A DNA stretch of 64,000 nucleotides from Sphingobium phenoxybenzoativorans (GCF_001757355.1 NZ_MINO01000007.1:1-64000); one strand, 5' to 3'; shown: positions 15,195 to 24,210, numbered from the stretch's first letter. Numbers and translations are program-made. Notes: generated by a model from the sequence alone, not told the origin.

Positions 15195-16052
15195 TTAGGA
15201 GGCACTGGGGCGCAGCAGGTCAATCATGCCCAAATCTGCATACCAGTCCTCCATCAGGGGCGCCAAATCTTTGGACCGGGCGAGAGGGATCAACAGTTCC
15301 GCGTCACGGCCGACAATCCACTGATAAGGCGGGTTGGCCGTTGTCGCCGCCTCCAGAACAACCCTTGCGACGTCATCAGCCGTCTGACCTGCCATCATGT
15401 CTTGGATGAACGGCCCCATGCCGTTGCGGAGGCGCATTTCGAATGGCCAGTATGGCGACTGCTCGTCAAAGCCGTCGGGATATACATAGTTGGCGGCAAA
15501 GCGCGTGGGGAACGCTCCAGGCGCAACGGAAATTACATCTATTCCAAATGGTCGCAACTCGATCCACAGAGATTTGGTCAGCCCCTCCAGCGCATGTTTC
15601 GATGCGCAGTAAGCGCCCCTGTGCGCAACCGACATATGCGCTACGACCGAGGAAATGTTGATGATCCGGCCTTGTCGACGCGCGCGCATGCTCGGCAATA
15701 TGCTGCGGATCAGGCGAAGAACGCCAAAGACGTTGGTATCGAACTGCGACAGCATTTGCGCGTCGCTCAAATGCTCGACGGGCGCGACAACCTCGTAGCC
15801 AGCGTTGTTGACAAGAATGTCGATCGGGTGGCGGGCGGAAGCATCCGCCAATGCCGCGTCCACATCCGCAGCACTCGTGACGTCGAGCTTTCCGATGACG
15901 ATAGGCAGACCGCCATCCCGCAATTCCTCAAGCGGCCCAGCGCTCGACAGATTTCGCACGGTTGCATACACGTCATGCCCCGCGCGCGCCGCCAGTTCCG
16001 CAGTCGCAAGACCGAAGCCGCTGCTACACCCTGTGATGAAAAACCTCGCCAT
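15195..16052 (-). CDS. SDR, 17beta-HSD1/retinol-dehydrogenase-like classical type
   Basis: 285 aa, longer than the other SDRs of the window. FITGCSSGFGLAT is the cofactor loop with the CSSGFG variant of the 17beta-HSD1/retinol dehydrogenase group; NNAGYEVVAPVEH, ISSVVAHMSV and YCASKHALEGLTKSLWIELRP follow (Ser, Tyr and Lys all present). The C-terminal 80 residues (PYWPFEMRLRNGM and onward) form the substrate lid typical of this group, which reduces or oxidises bulky hydrophobic alcohols. It is divergent from the ligase at 16168, with the shared operator 16139-16148. An oxidation step on a polycyclic or long alkyl alcohol is plausible but unproven. Confidence 0.88.
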   Translation of the reverse strand: MARFFITGCSSGFGLATAELAARAGHDVYATVRNLSSAGPLEELRDGGLPIVIGKLDVTSAADVDAALADASARHPIDILVNNAGYEVVAPVEHLSDAQMLSQFDTNVFGVLRLIRSILPSMRARRQGRIINISSVVAHMSVAHRGAYCASKHALEGLTKSLWIELRPFGIDVISVAPGAFPTRFAANYVYPDGFDEQSPYWPFEMRLRNGMGPFIQDMMAGQTADDVARVVLEAATTANPPYQWIVGRDAELLIPLARSKDLAPLMEDWYADLGMIDLLRPSAS

Positions 16053-16138
16053 TCCTGCAGCTCTCCATTTTTGTCAGCTTTACTTGTTGAACATAAGGCT
16101 GGATTCAGCAAGCGTGCCGACTTCATAAAGTCTCATAT

Positions 16139-16148
16139 TTGCATGCAA
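16139..16148. promoter_or_regulatory. TTGCATGCAA operator (perfect) between divergent SDR and ligase
   Basis: Perfect palindrome 19 bp upstream of the ligase ATG at 16168 and 86 bp upstream of the divergent SDR start at 16052. It may serve both promoters. Confidence 0.75.
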
Positions 16149-16167
16149 TGTTGTCAAAGGGCGGGGA

Positions 16168-17736
16168 ATGATTGAGCATTGGACCGAAGCTGGAAATGAC
16201 AGCGTTCTGCTCCGCCTGCTTCAACAGCGCGCGAAGGAAATACCGCAACGGATTTATGCGGAGTTCGAGGATGGTGAGAGCTGGACATATGCGCGCTGCT
16301 GGTCGCTTGCGCAGGAGACCGCGGCGATGCTGGCGTCATATGGCCTTGGCCGTGGCGAGGTGCTTCTACTATGGGTGCCCAACGGCCCCGATTTTCTCAG
16401 GCTGTGGATGGGAGCGAATCTGCTCGGCGCAATCGTGGCGGCCCCAAATCTGGCGTATCGGGGCAATATTCTGGAACATGTCATTAATCTGACAGGAGCC
16501 AGAATAGCTGCGATCGATCCCACTTTGATGAGCCGATTGGAGGACATCGATTCAAGGATCGTGGAAACCATCATCGTCACGGGAGACGGCCGACATATCT
16601 CGTCAGATTGCCGTGCAATCGCCTTGCCCGACCCTGATCATAAGCGTTTTCCGGCAGTCGCATTGCCGATTGTGGAGCCATGGGATCCGCAATTCATCAT
16701 GTTCACTTCCGGCACCACGGGTCCATCCAAGGGCGTTACAGTGCCTTACGCCCAAATGCATGCGATTGCGTCCACGCACTATGGGTCGCGCTTTGGCCCC
16801 GACGACCGTTATCTTCTCAATCTTCCGCTATTCCATGTTGGTGGACTGCTTCCGGCGGTCGGCGCGATGATCACCGGCGGAGCGGTGGTCGTTATGCCCG
16901 GCTTCAAGACCGATCGTTTTTGGGCAACCGTGCGGGATCGGAACATCACCGGCTGCACAATGATTGGGGCAGCGGCATCCTTCCTCGAAAATCTGCCGCC
17001 GACCGCCCAGGACAGCGACAATCCTCTGCGCTGGGTGTCCATGTTTCCTCTTGTCAGGGATACGCCCGCATTCGCGCGGCGCTTTGGCATAGGCATATTC
17101 ACAGGTTATGGCATGTCGGAACTGTCGATCCCGATAACTTCTGATGACCACGCCCTGCCGGCGGGCAGTTGCGGTTATCTCCGGGACGATTACGAGGCCC
17201 TGCTGGTCGACGAACATGACATGCCGGTTGCCGAGGGGGACGTAGGCGAACTTATCCTGCGCCCCCAAAAGCCGTGGATCATATTCAGCGGATATTGGCG
17301 CAACCCGGAGGCTACGGCGGAAGCCTGGCGCAACGGCTGGTTCCATACGGGCGACACTTTTCGCCGCTTGGCCGACGGGGCCTATATCTTTGTCGACAGA
17401 ACGAAGGACGCATTGCGTCGAAGGGGAGAAAATATCTCCTCCTATGAGGTGGAGGTAGAAATATTGGCCCATCCGTCAGTCGTCGAGGCCGCTGTCATTG
17501 GCGTCCCGTCCTTACATGGCGAACAGGATGTGATGGCGGTTGTTGTGCGCGGCGGAAGCGATGACATCACTCCCGCTGCGTTGATCGAATTTCTGAAACC
17601 CCGCCTGCCGGGCTTCATGCTACCGCGCTATATCCGCTTCACGGACACACTGCCGCGCACGCCCAGCCTTAGGGTTCAGAAACATGTGCTGCGCGAAGAT
17701 GGTGTGACGCCCGATAGCTGGGACCGGCTGGGATAG
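16168..17736 (+). CDS. AMP-forming acyl-CoA ligase, CaiC-like
   Basis: 522 aa with full adenylation motifs: MFTSGTTGPSKGVTVPY (P-loop), LFHVGGLLPAVGAM, YGMSEL, NGWFHTGDTF, and VDRTKDALRRRGENISSYEVE at the hinge. The C-terminal sub-domain reads RTPSLRVQKHVLR, where the usual GK is LR but a Lys follows three residues on, as in crotonobetaine/carnitine-CoA ligase relatives. The protein resembles the ligase at 47879-49570 (RRRGENISS-[FY]-E-[MV]-E) more than the one at 7135. It activates a carboxylate with ATP and CoA. Single-gene forward unit under the 16139 operator, converging with an SDR 6 nt downstream. Confidence 0.92.
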   Translation: MIEHWTEAGNDSVLLRLLQQRAKEIPQRIYAEFEDGESWTYARCWSLAQETAAMLASYGLGRGEVLLLWVPNGPDFLRLWMGANLLGAIVAAPNLAYRGNILEHVINLTGARIAAIDPTLMSRLEDIDSRIVETIIVTGDGRHISSDCRAIALPDPDHKRFPAVALPIVEPWDPQFIMFTSGTTGPSKGVTVPYAQMHAIASTHYGSRFGPDDRYLLNLPLFHVGGLLPAVGAMITGGAVVVMPGFKTDRFWATVRDRNITGCTMIGAAASFLENLPPTAQDSDNPLRWVSMFPLVRDTPAFARRFGIGIFTGYGMSELSIPITSDDHALPAGSCGYLRDDYEALLVDEHDMPVAEGDVGELILRPQKPWIIFSGYWRNPEATAEAWRNGWFHTGDTFRRLADGAYIFVDRTKDALRRRGENISSYEVEVEILAHPSVVEAAVIGVPSLHGEQDVMAVVVRGGSDDITPAALIEFLKPRLPGFMLPRYIRFTDTLPRTPSLRVQKHVLREDGVTPDSWDRLG

Positions 17737-17742
17737 ACCGCC

Positions 17743-18411
17743 TCAACCCGGCAGCGAAAGCACGATGGACGCGCCAGTAATGCATGCGGCATCGGCGGAA
17801 ATAAGCAAGGCAATGGCGCGCGCAGCGCCACTTGGCGTCACCCAGCCCGACCTGTCCGCATCGGGCATATCCCGCCGATTGGCTGGCGTATCGATGATGG
17901 TCGGCAATATCGCATTCACACGGACACCACGACCCCGCAATTCGTCCGCCAGGCTTTCGGTAAGCGCTTTGACTCCAGCCTTGGAAGCCGCATAGGGCGC
18001 CATCCCCATGCCGGCGGCGTTGGCGGCAGCCGCTCCGACATTTACGATGGACCCACCGCCGTTTGCCAGCAGATGCGGTATCGCCGCACGCGCTGATACC
18101 GCTGCGGTGCGTAGATTCATGCGATACATACGGTCCCAGCTATCGATGCTTCCGCCGTCGACCGGTTCCCATATGAAACCACCGGCAACATTGACGACCG
18201 CATCCAGTCCACCGAGATTTGCGGTGACCTCAGAATATGCCTTTGTGACCGAAGCCTCGTCGGCTAGGTCCACGCCCCCCTGGACGACAGATGCCGCTCC
18301 GGCCTCCGCGGGCGCCATATCGACAATCGCAACCTGCATGCCCCGCGCAGCGAGTTCCGCCGCAACGGCTTTTCCCAACGCGCCCAGACCGCCAGCGACC
18401 AATATTCTCAT
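17743..18411 (-). CDS. short SDR lacking the catalytic serine (dihydropteridine-reductase-like pattern)
   Basis: 222 aa, shorter than the other SDRs. The N-terminus AGGLGALGKAV is a variant Rossmann loop, and YAASK (Tyr140, Lys144) is present. The residue 13 positions before the Tyr, normally the catalytic Ser, is Ala127 in NVGAAAAN. The same loss occurs in dihydropteridine-reductase-type SDRs, so catalysis without the Ser is possible. The gene lies 8 nt behind the P450 at 18420 and is probably cotranscribed with it, which suggests that it acts on the P450 product. It converges with the ligase gene. Confidence 0.85.
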   Translation of the reverse strand: MRILVAGGLGALGKAVAAELAARGMQVAIVDMAPAEAGAASVVQGGVDLADEASVTKAYSEVTANLGGLDAVVNVAGGFIWEPVDGGSIDSWDRMYRMNLRTAAVSARAAIPHLLANGGGSIVNVGAAAANAAGMGMAPYAASKAGVKALTESLADELRGRGVRVNAILPTIIDTPANRRDMPDADRSGWVTPSGAARAIALLISADAACITGASIVLSLPG

Positions 18412-18419
18412 AGCGCGGC

Positions 18420-19637
18420 CTAATTCCTGCGCCAGCTCAGCGGGAGATACAGCATGGCGTTATTCTTCCCCGATTCAGCGATGACCTTCTCCCCCGCCTT
18501 GATCTGAAATTCGGGAATGCGGGCGAACCAATGCTCCAGGAATGTCCGAAGCTCCAGACGCGCGAGGTGCGAACCCAGGCAACGATGTGGCCCGCTTCCG
18601 AAAATCATGTGCGCCTTGTTCTCGCGATGAAAATCAATCGTCATGGGATCGGGGAACTGCCTGTCGTCAAGTCCGAACAAGGTCGTCGAAAGCAGGACTG
18701 GGTCACCCGCGCGCATCTCGATGCCCTTAAACTGCATATCGTTGCGGACCATCCTCGCAAGATTGGTGACACCGTGATAGCGCAGCAATTCTTCCACAGC
18801 TTCCGGGATCAGCGATGGGTCATCAGCCAGTTGCCGCTGATGCTCAGGATGGGTCGCCAGAAAGCGCATTGAGAAGCCGAGTTCGGCAACGACCGTATCA
18901 AGCCCGGCGAACATCAGATTAATGCACATGCTGAAAACTTCCTGCTCGGTGGCAGGACGTCCCTGTATCGTGCTGTCGATTACCTTCGTCGCCAGATCGT
19001 CCCGCGGCGTGCGGCGGCGGTCGTCCAACTTTTCACTCAGATAGGCGATCATCGCATCCATTGAGGATTGAACCTGCGCAGGATCAGGACTGCGTGTCTG
19101 GTCCTCGACCAGGGGCAGCAGCATCGCTGCATCCTCCATCGGGAAACCCATCATACCAAGGAACACGGCGATTGGGAGCCGTTGGGCCACGGCCTCCTGA
19201 AATTCGCATTCGCCGTCCGCAATGAAGCCTTCAATCAGATTGGCGGACAGATCACTGACGATCTGCTCGTAATTTCTGAGAGCCTTTGGAGAGAAGGCCG
19301 GCGCCAGGGCATTGCGATAGTCGCTAAGCTCGGGTGGATCATATTCCGCAGGCGCAAACCTGAAGCCGGTATTGACATAGGGTATGGAGACGATCTGACT
19401 GGAGAAAAGATCGTAGTTCCGATACGCTTCCTGAATATCCTCGGCACGGGTGAACACCCAATGGCCGCCATTGCGCGGCGTGTAGAAAATATCGGGGCCA
19501 TCATGAAACTGGTGCCACGTCTTGTGGATATCTCCGTCGATCGCATTCATATCGAATACGTCGAAATCACGCACCAGCCCGGCGGCAACATGGGGCGGCG
19601 GTGAGCTTGGCACGGTTAGCTTCGCGTGCGTGGTCAT
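18420..19637 (-). CDS. cytochrome P450, CYP101 (P450cam)-like
   Basis: 405 aa. Haem-binding loop FGSGPHRCLGSHLAR with Cys353 as thiolate ligand, I-helix AGLDTVV with the acid-alcohol pair Asp247/Thr248, and K-helix Glu283-x-x-Arg286. The N-terminus (PPHVAAGLVRDFDVFD, then FYTPRNGGHWVFTRAEDI) and the helix-C region follow P450cam, the class I enzyme that takes electrons from a [2Fe-2S] ferredoxin. Paralogue of the P450s at 38029 and 56093. It hydroxylates an unactivated carbon, probably of an alicyclic compound. An operator variant lies 61 bp upstream, and an SDR follows after 8 nt. The likely redox partner is the ferredoxin at 21413-21733. Confidence 0.95.
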   Translation of the reverse strand: MTTHAKLTVPSSPPPHVAAGLVRDFDVFDMNAIDGDIHKTWHQFHDGPDIFYTPRNGGHWVFTRAEDIQEAYRNYDLFSSQIVSIPYVNTGFRFAPAEYDPPELSDYRNALAPAFSPKALRNYEQIVSDLSANLIEGFIADGECEFQEAVAQRLPIAVFLGMMGFPMEDAAMLLPLVEDQTRSPDPAQVQSSMDAMIAYLSEKLDDRRRTPRDDLATKVIDSTIQGRPATEQEVFSMCINLMFAGLDTVVAELGFSMRFLATHPEHQRQLADDPSLIPEAVEELLRYHGVTNLARMVRNDMQFKGIEMRAGDPVLLSTTLFGLDDRQFPDPMTIDFHRENKAHMIFGSGPHRCLGSHLARLELRTFLEHWFARIPEFQIKAGEKVIAESGKNNAMLYLPLSWRRN

Positions 19638-19697
19638 TCCGGCCTCCTCATCTCATATCGCATTTCAGCTTATGTTGACGATATGCTATCAGCAAGA

Positions 19698-19707
19698 TTA
19701 CATGCAA
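19698..19707. promoter_or_regulatory. TTACATGCAA operator (one mismatch) between P450 and isochorismatase-fold gene
   Basis: Nine of ten bases match the consensus. The site lies 61 bp from the P450 start (19637) and 76 bp from the divergent start at 19783, so it may serve both. Confidence 0.6.
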
Positions 19708-19782
19708 TCAATCAAGAACAGTGCAAAATCCGGCCATAACTAGCCATTAACCCCCTATATTGCGTACATTTATGGAGAGGGC

Positions 19783-20433
19783 ATGAATTTAACCGAGCCG
19801 AAACGTCTCCGGGGTCTGGATCGTGGAGAGCGCTGCGCATTATTGATATCGGAATGCCAGACAGCGGTGATCGATCCAGAAGTCGCCATGTTCAAGGATT
19901 TGGCGAATGCAGCGCAAGCCCGCGCGCTCCCCACAAAGATATCCGCGTTTGCGCATCAATGCCGCAACGCGGACATTCCGGTGGTGCATTGCATCGTCCG
20001 GCTTTTGCCAGGCGGGAAAACAGCGACTGCCAACTCGCCAATCCATTCCATCATGCGCAAAAGCCCGTTCCTCCATCGCGATCATCCAGCGTCGAACATC
20101 CACCCCGGCATAGCAGTCGGTCCCAGCGACATTATTTCCGACCGCGCGCACGGCATCACCGCTTTCCATGACAGCGGCCTTGAAACCGCGCTCCGTGCGT
20201 TAAATGTGGAGACGCTGATCCTCACCGGCGTTTCCACCAACATCGCCCTGATCGGCGCAAGCATAGAGGCCGTTAATCGCGGCTTTTCGGTGGTTATCGC
20301 TGAGGATTGCACGGCCGGAGCGACACCCGAAACCCACGCACATTCCATTGAGCAGACCTTGCCTATCCTGGGCACGGTCTGCAGCACGGAAGCCATTATA
20401 CCCTATCTAAGAAATCGAACCGGCGTCAGTTGA
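19783..20433 (+). CDS. isochorismatase-fold protein without the Asp-Lys-Cys triad
   Basis: 216 aa with the isochorismatase-like alpha/beta fold: CALLISECQTAVID at the first strand, VVHCIVRLLPGG, a GVSTNIALIGASIEA helix, and FSVVIAEDCTAGATPE. In active cysteine hydrolases the first strand ends in Asp, a Lys precedes the xSAF motif, and a Cys sits in GVxTxxCV. Here these positions are Glu24, Ala122 (RAHGITAF) and Ala155 (STNIAL). Without the nucleophile the protein cannot work as a usual amidase or isochorismatase. It may bind a ligand, or have a different chemistry known to occur in the superfamily. Single-gene forward unit; function unknown. Confidence 0.85.
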   Translation: MNLTEPKRLRGLDRGERCALLISECQTAVIDPEVAMFKDLANAAQARALPTKISAFAHQCRNADIPVVHCIVRLLPGGKTATANSPIHSIMRKSPFLHRDHPASNIHPGIAVGPSDIISDRAHGITAFHDSGLETALRALNVETLILTGVSTNIALIGASIEAVNRGFSVVIAEDCTAGATPETHAHSIEQTLPILGTVCSTEAIIPYLRNRTGVS

Positions 20434-20471
20434 ACGCTGATCAGTTCTCAGTCCAAAATAGATGCAGCCGC

Positions 20472-21392
20472 CTAAACGGGGTCCCATGTAAAGACGTCGC
20501 TGGACACCTGTAGCGGAAACAGGCTGGGCCGCATGGCGGGCATGAACTCCTCTGCAATAGTTGCCGGCGTCCAGCCCTGCTCACGGTGAAGCGAACGAAC
20601 GGGTCGCGGAGGACTGAACAGGAAAATCTCATGCTTGCGCACGCAGAAAATCTGCCCTGAGACATCGGCCGCTGCATCCGAACAGAGATAGGCGACAAGC
20701 GGAGCAACCTTGTCCGGCGTCATCGTCTTCAATCGTTCTACCCGCTGCTTTTGCGCCTCTGTCTCCGCAGGAATGCTCTCCGTCATGCGGCTCCAGGCGA
20801 AAGGCGCAACACAATTTGAGCGCACGCCAAATCGGCGCATATCGAGTGCGATAGAATTGGACAGGCCGACAATCCCCATCTTGGCTGCGGAATAGTTGGA
20901 CTGGCCAACATTGCCGATCAGGCCAGAAGTCGACGTCATATGGACGAATGCGCCGCCGCCCTGATCCTTGAAATAGGGCGCAGCCGCGCGCGACAAATGA
21001 AAGCTGCCGCCAAGATGAACATCGACGACCGATTGCCAGTCCGTCGCGCTCATCTTGTGGAACATGCCGTCCCTGGAAATCCCGGCGTTGTTGACGATGG
21101 CGTCCACGCGCCCAAATGCCTTCACGGCATCGTTCACTATGGAGGCAGCGCCTTCCGGATCCGAGACGCTCGCCAGGTTGGCGACGGCCTTTCCACCTGC
21201 CGCGATAATTTCGGCCACGACTTCGGCGGCGGGGCCGCTGTCCGCTCCGTCACCGCTAAGCGATCCGCCAAAGTCATTGACGACGATCGAGGCGCCCTCT
21301 GCTGCGCATGCCAGGGCGAGCGCACGGCCAATCCCTCGGCCAGCCCCCGTAACCGCGACAACCTTGCCCGTGAGCAATTCCGTTCCAGACAT
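20472..21392 (-). CDS. SDR, MFE-2/HSD17B4 dehydrogenase-like (3-hydroxyacyl-CoA)
   Basis: 306 aa. The start KVVAVTGAGRGIGRALALAC and the following VVNDFGGSLSGDG, with its inserted loop after the second strand, are typical of the (3R)-hydroxyacyl-CoA dehydrogenase domain of multifunctional enzyme 2. NNAGISRDGMF, Ser in TSTSGLIGNVGQ and YSAAK complete the site. The last 50 residues (VRKHEIFLFSPPRPVR and onward) form the extended C-terminus of this subgroup. It pairs logically with the (R)-specific MaoC hydratase at 26695-27549. Last gene of the operon thiolase-CoA-transferase-ferredoxin-SDR, 20 nt behind the ferredoxin. Confidence 0.9.
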   Translation of the reverse strand: MSGTELLTGKVVAVTGAGRGIGRALALACAAEGASIVVNDFGGSLSGDGADSGPAAEVVAEIIAAGGKAVANLASVSDPEGAASIVNDAVKAFGRVDAIVNNAGISRDGMFHKMSATDWQSVVDVHLGGSFHLSRAAAPYFKDQGGGAFVHMTSTSGLIGNVGQSNYSAAKMGIVGLSNSIALDMRRFGVRSNCVAPFAWSRMTESIPAETEAQKQRVERLKTMTPDKVAPLVAYLCSDAAADVSGQIFCVRKHEIFLFSPPRPVRSLHREQGWTPATIAEEFMPAMRPSLFPLQVSSDVFTWDPV

Positions 21393-21412
21393 CTGCCTAC
21401 CGCCTCATTCAA

Positions 21413-21733
21413 TCACAATTGCGACGCGGGCAGATTGACCACCAGCCCATCGATATCGGCCGACAGCTTTATCTGACAGGACAGCCGGCTATTCTCATCA
21501 GGATCCACCGCCATTTCCAGCATCATTTCTTCTTCGGAATCGGGCGTACCGACCCTGTCCATCCAGTCCGGCGCGATGTGCACATGGCATGTCGCGCAGG
21601 CCAAACCACCGCCACAGTCCGCCAATATGCCGGGGACGCCATTGTTAAGCGCGACCTGCATCACGCTCTCACCCTCATTCCCGTTCACGGTGCGGCTTTC
21701 GCCGCGATGCGAAACGAATGTCACCTCAACCAT
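21413..21733 (-). CDS. [2Fe-2S] ferredoxin, putidaredoxin/adrenodoxin type
   Basis: 106 aa from the ATG at 21733; the open frame continues upstream to 21886, but that part overlaps the CoA-transferase gene and lies before the natural start MVEVTFVSHRGE. Cluster ligands are Cys40, Cys46, Cys49 and Cys86 (C-x5-C-x2-C and SCQI), the adrenodoxin/putidaredoxin spacing. Such ferredoxins deliver electrons from an NADH-dependent reductase to class I P450s. It is the only ferredoxin in the window for three CYP101-like P450s, and no ferredoxin reductase gene is present, so the reductase must be encoded elsewhere. Its gene lies between a CoA-transferase and an SDR rather than beside a P450. Confidence 0.94.
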   Translation of the reverse strand: MVEVTFVSHRGESRTVNGNEGESVMQVALNNGVPGILADCGGGLACATCHVHIAPDWMDRVGTPDSEEEMMLEMAVDPDENSRLSCQIKLSADIDGLVVNLPASQL

Positions 21734-21761
21734 CACCCAACTCCAGTCATGTCTTGTTCCG

Positions 21762-22997
21762 TCACAATGTCGCGCTGAGTCTTTGCCAGTCGGAGCGCAA
21801 CTCCTCTCTAAACCTTTCGTCGGCGATAGCGATGAGCGCTTCCGCGCGTTCCGCCATCGAGCACCCCCGTAACCTGGCAACGCCATGCTCCGTCACCACG
21901 ACATCCGCGTCGGCGCGGCCAAGGGAAATTGTCGGGCCGTCAAGCCGGGGCACGATGCGAGATATGGTTCCCCCCCGCGCTGTGCTCGGCATCAATATCA
22001 TTGCCTGTCCGCCGGGAGAGGCAAGGGCCGCCCGCACAAAGTCAGGCGCACCGCCAACGCCGCTGAACATCCGTCCGCCCTGCCACTCAAGATTGACCTG
22101 ACCAAAAAGATCAATCTCCAGCGCGGAATTAATCGCCGTGAAGCTTGGCAATCCCGCAAGCCTGGCCCCGTCATGCGTGGTCAGCGTATCGGCAAATTCG
22201 ATCAGGTCCGTTTCGGCTAGATAGTTGTAAAGCGCGGTTGTTCCGGCGGCGATGCCCGCGCAATGATCCCGCCCGTCCGCAAGCGCCCCCTTTTCCGCAA
22301 GCAATCGGACCCCCTCGGCCGCCATGCCGGAACGCAGCCGCAAATTGCGGTGGTTCGTCAGGGCGGACCACAAGGCGCCTGGCGCACCTCCAATGCCGAT
22401 CTGCACCGCCGCCCCATCCGGGACAAGCGGAGCCGCCAGTTGCGCGATCTTCTGAAGCTCGCCTGATGGCGGCGCTGACCCAACCTCGACCAAGGGGCTT
22501 TCGCAATCGACGATCAGATCGGCTTCGCCCATTTGGATGCGCGGCCCCCGCCGGATAGACGGCATGCGCGAGTTGACGATAGCTACCCGGCGACGCGCCC
22601 GCATCCAGGCGATCGGCGAGAAATCTGCCGCAATGCCAAAGGATGCGAAGCCTTGCGCATCCGGTGTCGAGACATGGGCCACGGCCAGGTCCAGAGGCGC
22701 TGCATCCCGCAAATAGCGCGCAATCCCGCTATATGATAACGGCATTATCGAGATACGACCGGCTTCATAAGATGCGCGCAAAAGCGGTTGCATCAGAAAT
22801 GTCGTGACCCTGGCGTCGGAAGCCATCGCCGAATAATCGAAACGGTTCATGCCGGGCAGCAGGCAACTCAACAGGTGAACGCCGCGCAAGCGTTCGGGGT
22901 CAGCCGACAATGCTTCGGCCAACGCAACCACCTCTCCCGTTGCTCCCGGAAGATAGATGGTTTCACCCGGCCGGAACATGTCGAGCAAAGCGCGCAT
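21762..22997 (-). CDS. acetyl-CoA hydrolase / 4-hydroxybutyrate CoA-transferase family protein (family I)
   Basis: 411 aa from the ATG at 22997, which shares one base with the thiolase stop (TGATG); an upstream start at 23045 would lie inside that gene. The segment INSALEIDLFGQVN contains the Glu that becomes acylated in the succinyl-CoA:acetate CoA-transferase relatives, and VGGAPDFVRAAL and ADVVVTEHGVARLRG are further family marks. It should move CoA between acyl groups, recycling CoA from a product such as acetyl-, propionyl- or succinyl-CoA. Coupling to a thiolase suggests the thiolase product as donor. Itaconate CoA-transferases also belong to this family, so a dicarboxylate acceptor is possible. 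Confidence 0.88.
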   Translation of the reverse strand: MRALLDMFRPGETIYLPGATGEVVALAEALSADPERLRGVHLLSCLLPGMNRFDYSAMASDARVTTFLMQPLLRASYEAGRISIMPLSYSGIARYLRDAAPLDLAVAHVSTPDAQGFASFGIAADFSPIAWMRARRRVAIVNSRMPSIRRGPRIQMGEADLIVDCESPLVEVGSAPPSGELQKIAQLAAPLVPDGAAVQIGIGGAPGALWSALTNHRNLRLRSGMAAEGVRLLAEKGALADGRDHCAGIAAGTTALYNYLAETDLIEFADTLTTHDGARLAGLPSFTAINSALEIDLFGQVNLEWQGGRMFSGVGGAPDFVRAALASPGGQAMILMPSTARGGTISRIVPRLDGPTISLGRADADVVVTEHGVARLRGCSMAERAEALIAIADERFREELRSDWQRLSATL

Positions 22998-24193
22998 CAG
23001 GGCCTTTCGAACAGGGCCGCGATGCCTTGGCCGCCGCCGATGCACATGGTTTCCAGACCATAGCGCCCGCCCCTGCGATCCAGCTCATGCAGGAGCGTTG
23101 TCATTATGCGGACACCGGTTGCACCGATGGGATGCCCAAGAGAGATGCCGGAACCATTGACGTTGATCCGGGAATGATCGTCAAAATCCCACCCCTTCAT
23201 GACGGCCAGGACCTGCGTCGCAAACGCCTCGTTTATTTCGATCAGGTCGATATCGTCCCAACTCTTGCCAGTGCGCGCGAACAGGCGCTCCACCGCAGGA
23301 ACCGGCCCAATCCCCATCCGTGCGGGATCGCAACCGGCGGCCGCCCATCCGGCCAGATAGGCCATCGGCTCCAGCCCCAGCTCGGCAAGCTTGTCCTCCG
23401 CGACTATCAGGCATGCGGCAGCGGCGTCATTTTGCTGGCTGCTATTGCCCGCCGTTACCGTGCCGCCCTTGATGAGCGGGCGCAGCGCCGCCAGCGTCTC
23501 TGCGGTTGTCTCCGCCCTCACGCCTTCATCGCGAGCGAACAGCGCCGGATCGCCCTTTTTTTGCGGAACGGGAACAGGCACGACCTCTGCGTCAAAATAT
23601 CCGCTGGCCGCCGCCGCCGCCGCCCTGCGCTGGCTCTCCGCGGCAAACGCATCGGCCGCCTCCCGGCTGATCGCATAATCGGTCGCCAGATTTTCGGCGG
23701 TCTCGATCATTCCCGATATGACACCAAAGCGCTCAACGGGCTGCGAACGCTCCCGCCCACGATCCAGCCTGTCATATAGTTGAACCGTGCCAGCCCGCGC
23801 CCCGCCGCGCATGGATGTGGTATAATATTCGATATTGCTCATGCTTTCGACGCCGCCCGCAAGCACCACATCGGCTGCGCCCGTCTGCACCATCATCGCA
23901 GCATTCACGATCGCCTGGAGGCCACCGCCACACCGGCGATCCACCTGGGAGCCAGGCACGGTGATCGGCAGGTCCGCCGCAAGCGCTGCCCAACGGCCAA
24001 TACAGGGCGCCTCGCTATTGGCGTAGCTCTGCGCGAAAACGACGTCATCGATCCGCTCTGGATCGACCCCCGTGCGGGCGACCGTCGAACGAATGATGTG
24101 CGCAGCCAGCCGCTCAGCCGGAAGCGGAGACAGGGTACCCAGAAATTTCCCGACCGGCGTTCGAACCGCCCCAACGATAGCCGCCCGTCTCAT
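22997..24193 (-). CDS. acetyl-CoA C-acyltransferase (thiolase)
   Basis: 398 aa from the ATG at 24193, which has GGGAG upstream; in-frame ATGs at 24208 and 24211 are possible but touch the operator. Complete thiolase site: Cys88 in VDRRCGGGLQA, NEAFATQVLA, His in GISLGHPIGATG, and Cys in TMCIGGGQG. The nucleophile loop CGGGLQA differs from the CGSSQQA of the thiolase at 12195, so the two probably act at different steps. First gene of a four-gene reverse operon with a CoA-transferase, ferredoxin and MFE-2-like SDR. An operator variant is 18 bp upstream. Confidence 0.93.
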   Translation of the reverse strand: MRRAAIVGAVRTPVGKFLGTLSPLPAERLAAHIIRSTVARTGVDPERIDDVVFAQSYANSEAPCIGRWAALAADLPITVPGSQVDRRCGGGLQAIVNAAMMVQTGAADVVLAGGVESMSNIEYYTTSMRGGARAGTVQLYDRLDRGRERSQPVERFGVISGMIETAENLATDYAISREAADAFAAESQRRAAAAAASGYFDAEVVPVPVPQKKGDPALFARDEGVRAETTAETLAALRPLIKGGTVTAGNSSQQNDAAAACLIVAEDKLAELGLEPMAYLAGWAAAGCDPARMGIGPVPAVERLFARTGKSWDDIDLIEINEAFATQVLAVMKGWDFDDHSRINVNGSGISLGHPIGATGVRIMTTLLHELDRRGGRYGLETMCIGGGQGIAALFERP

Positions 24194-24210
24194 ATCACTC
24201 CCGCGCATCA

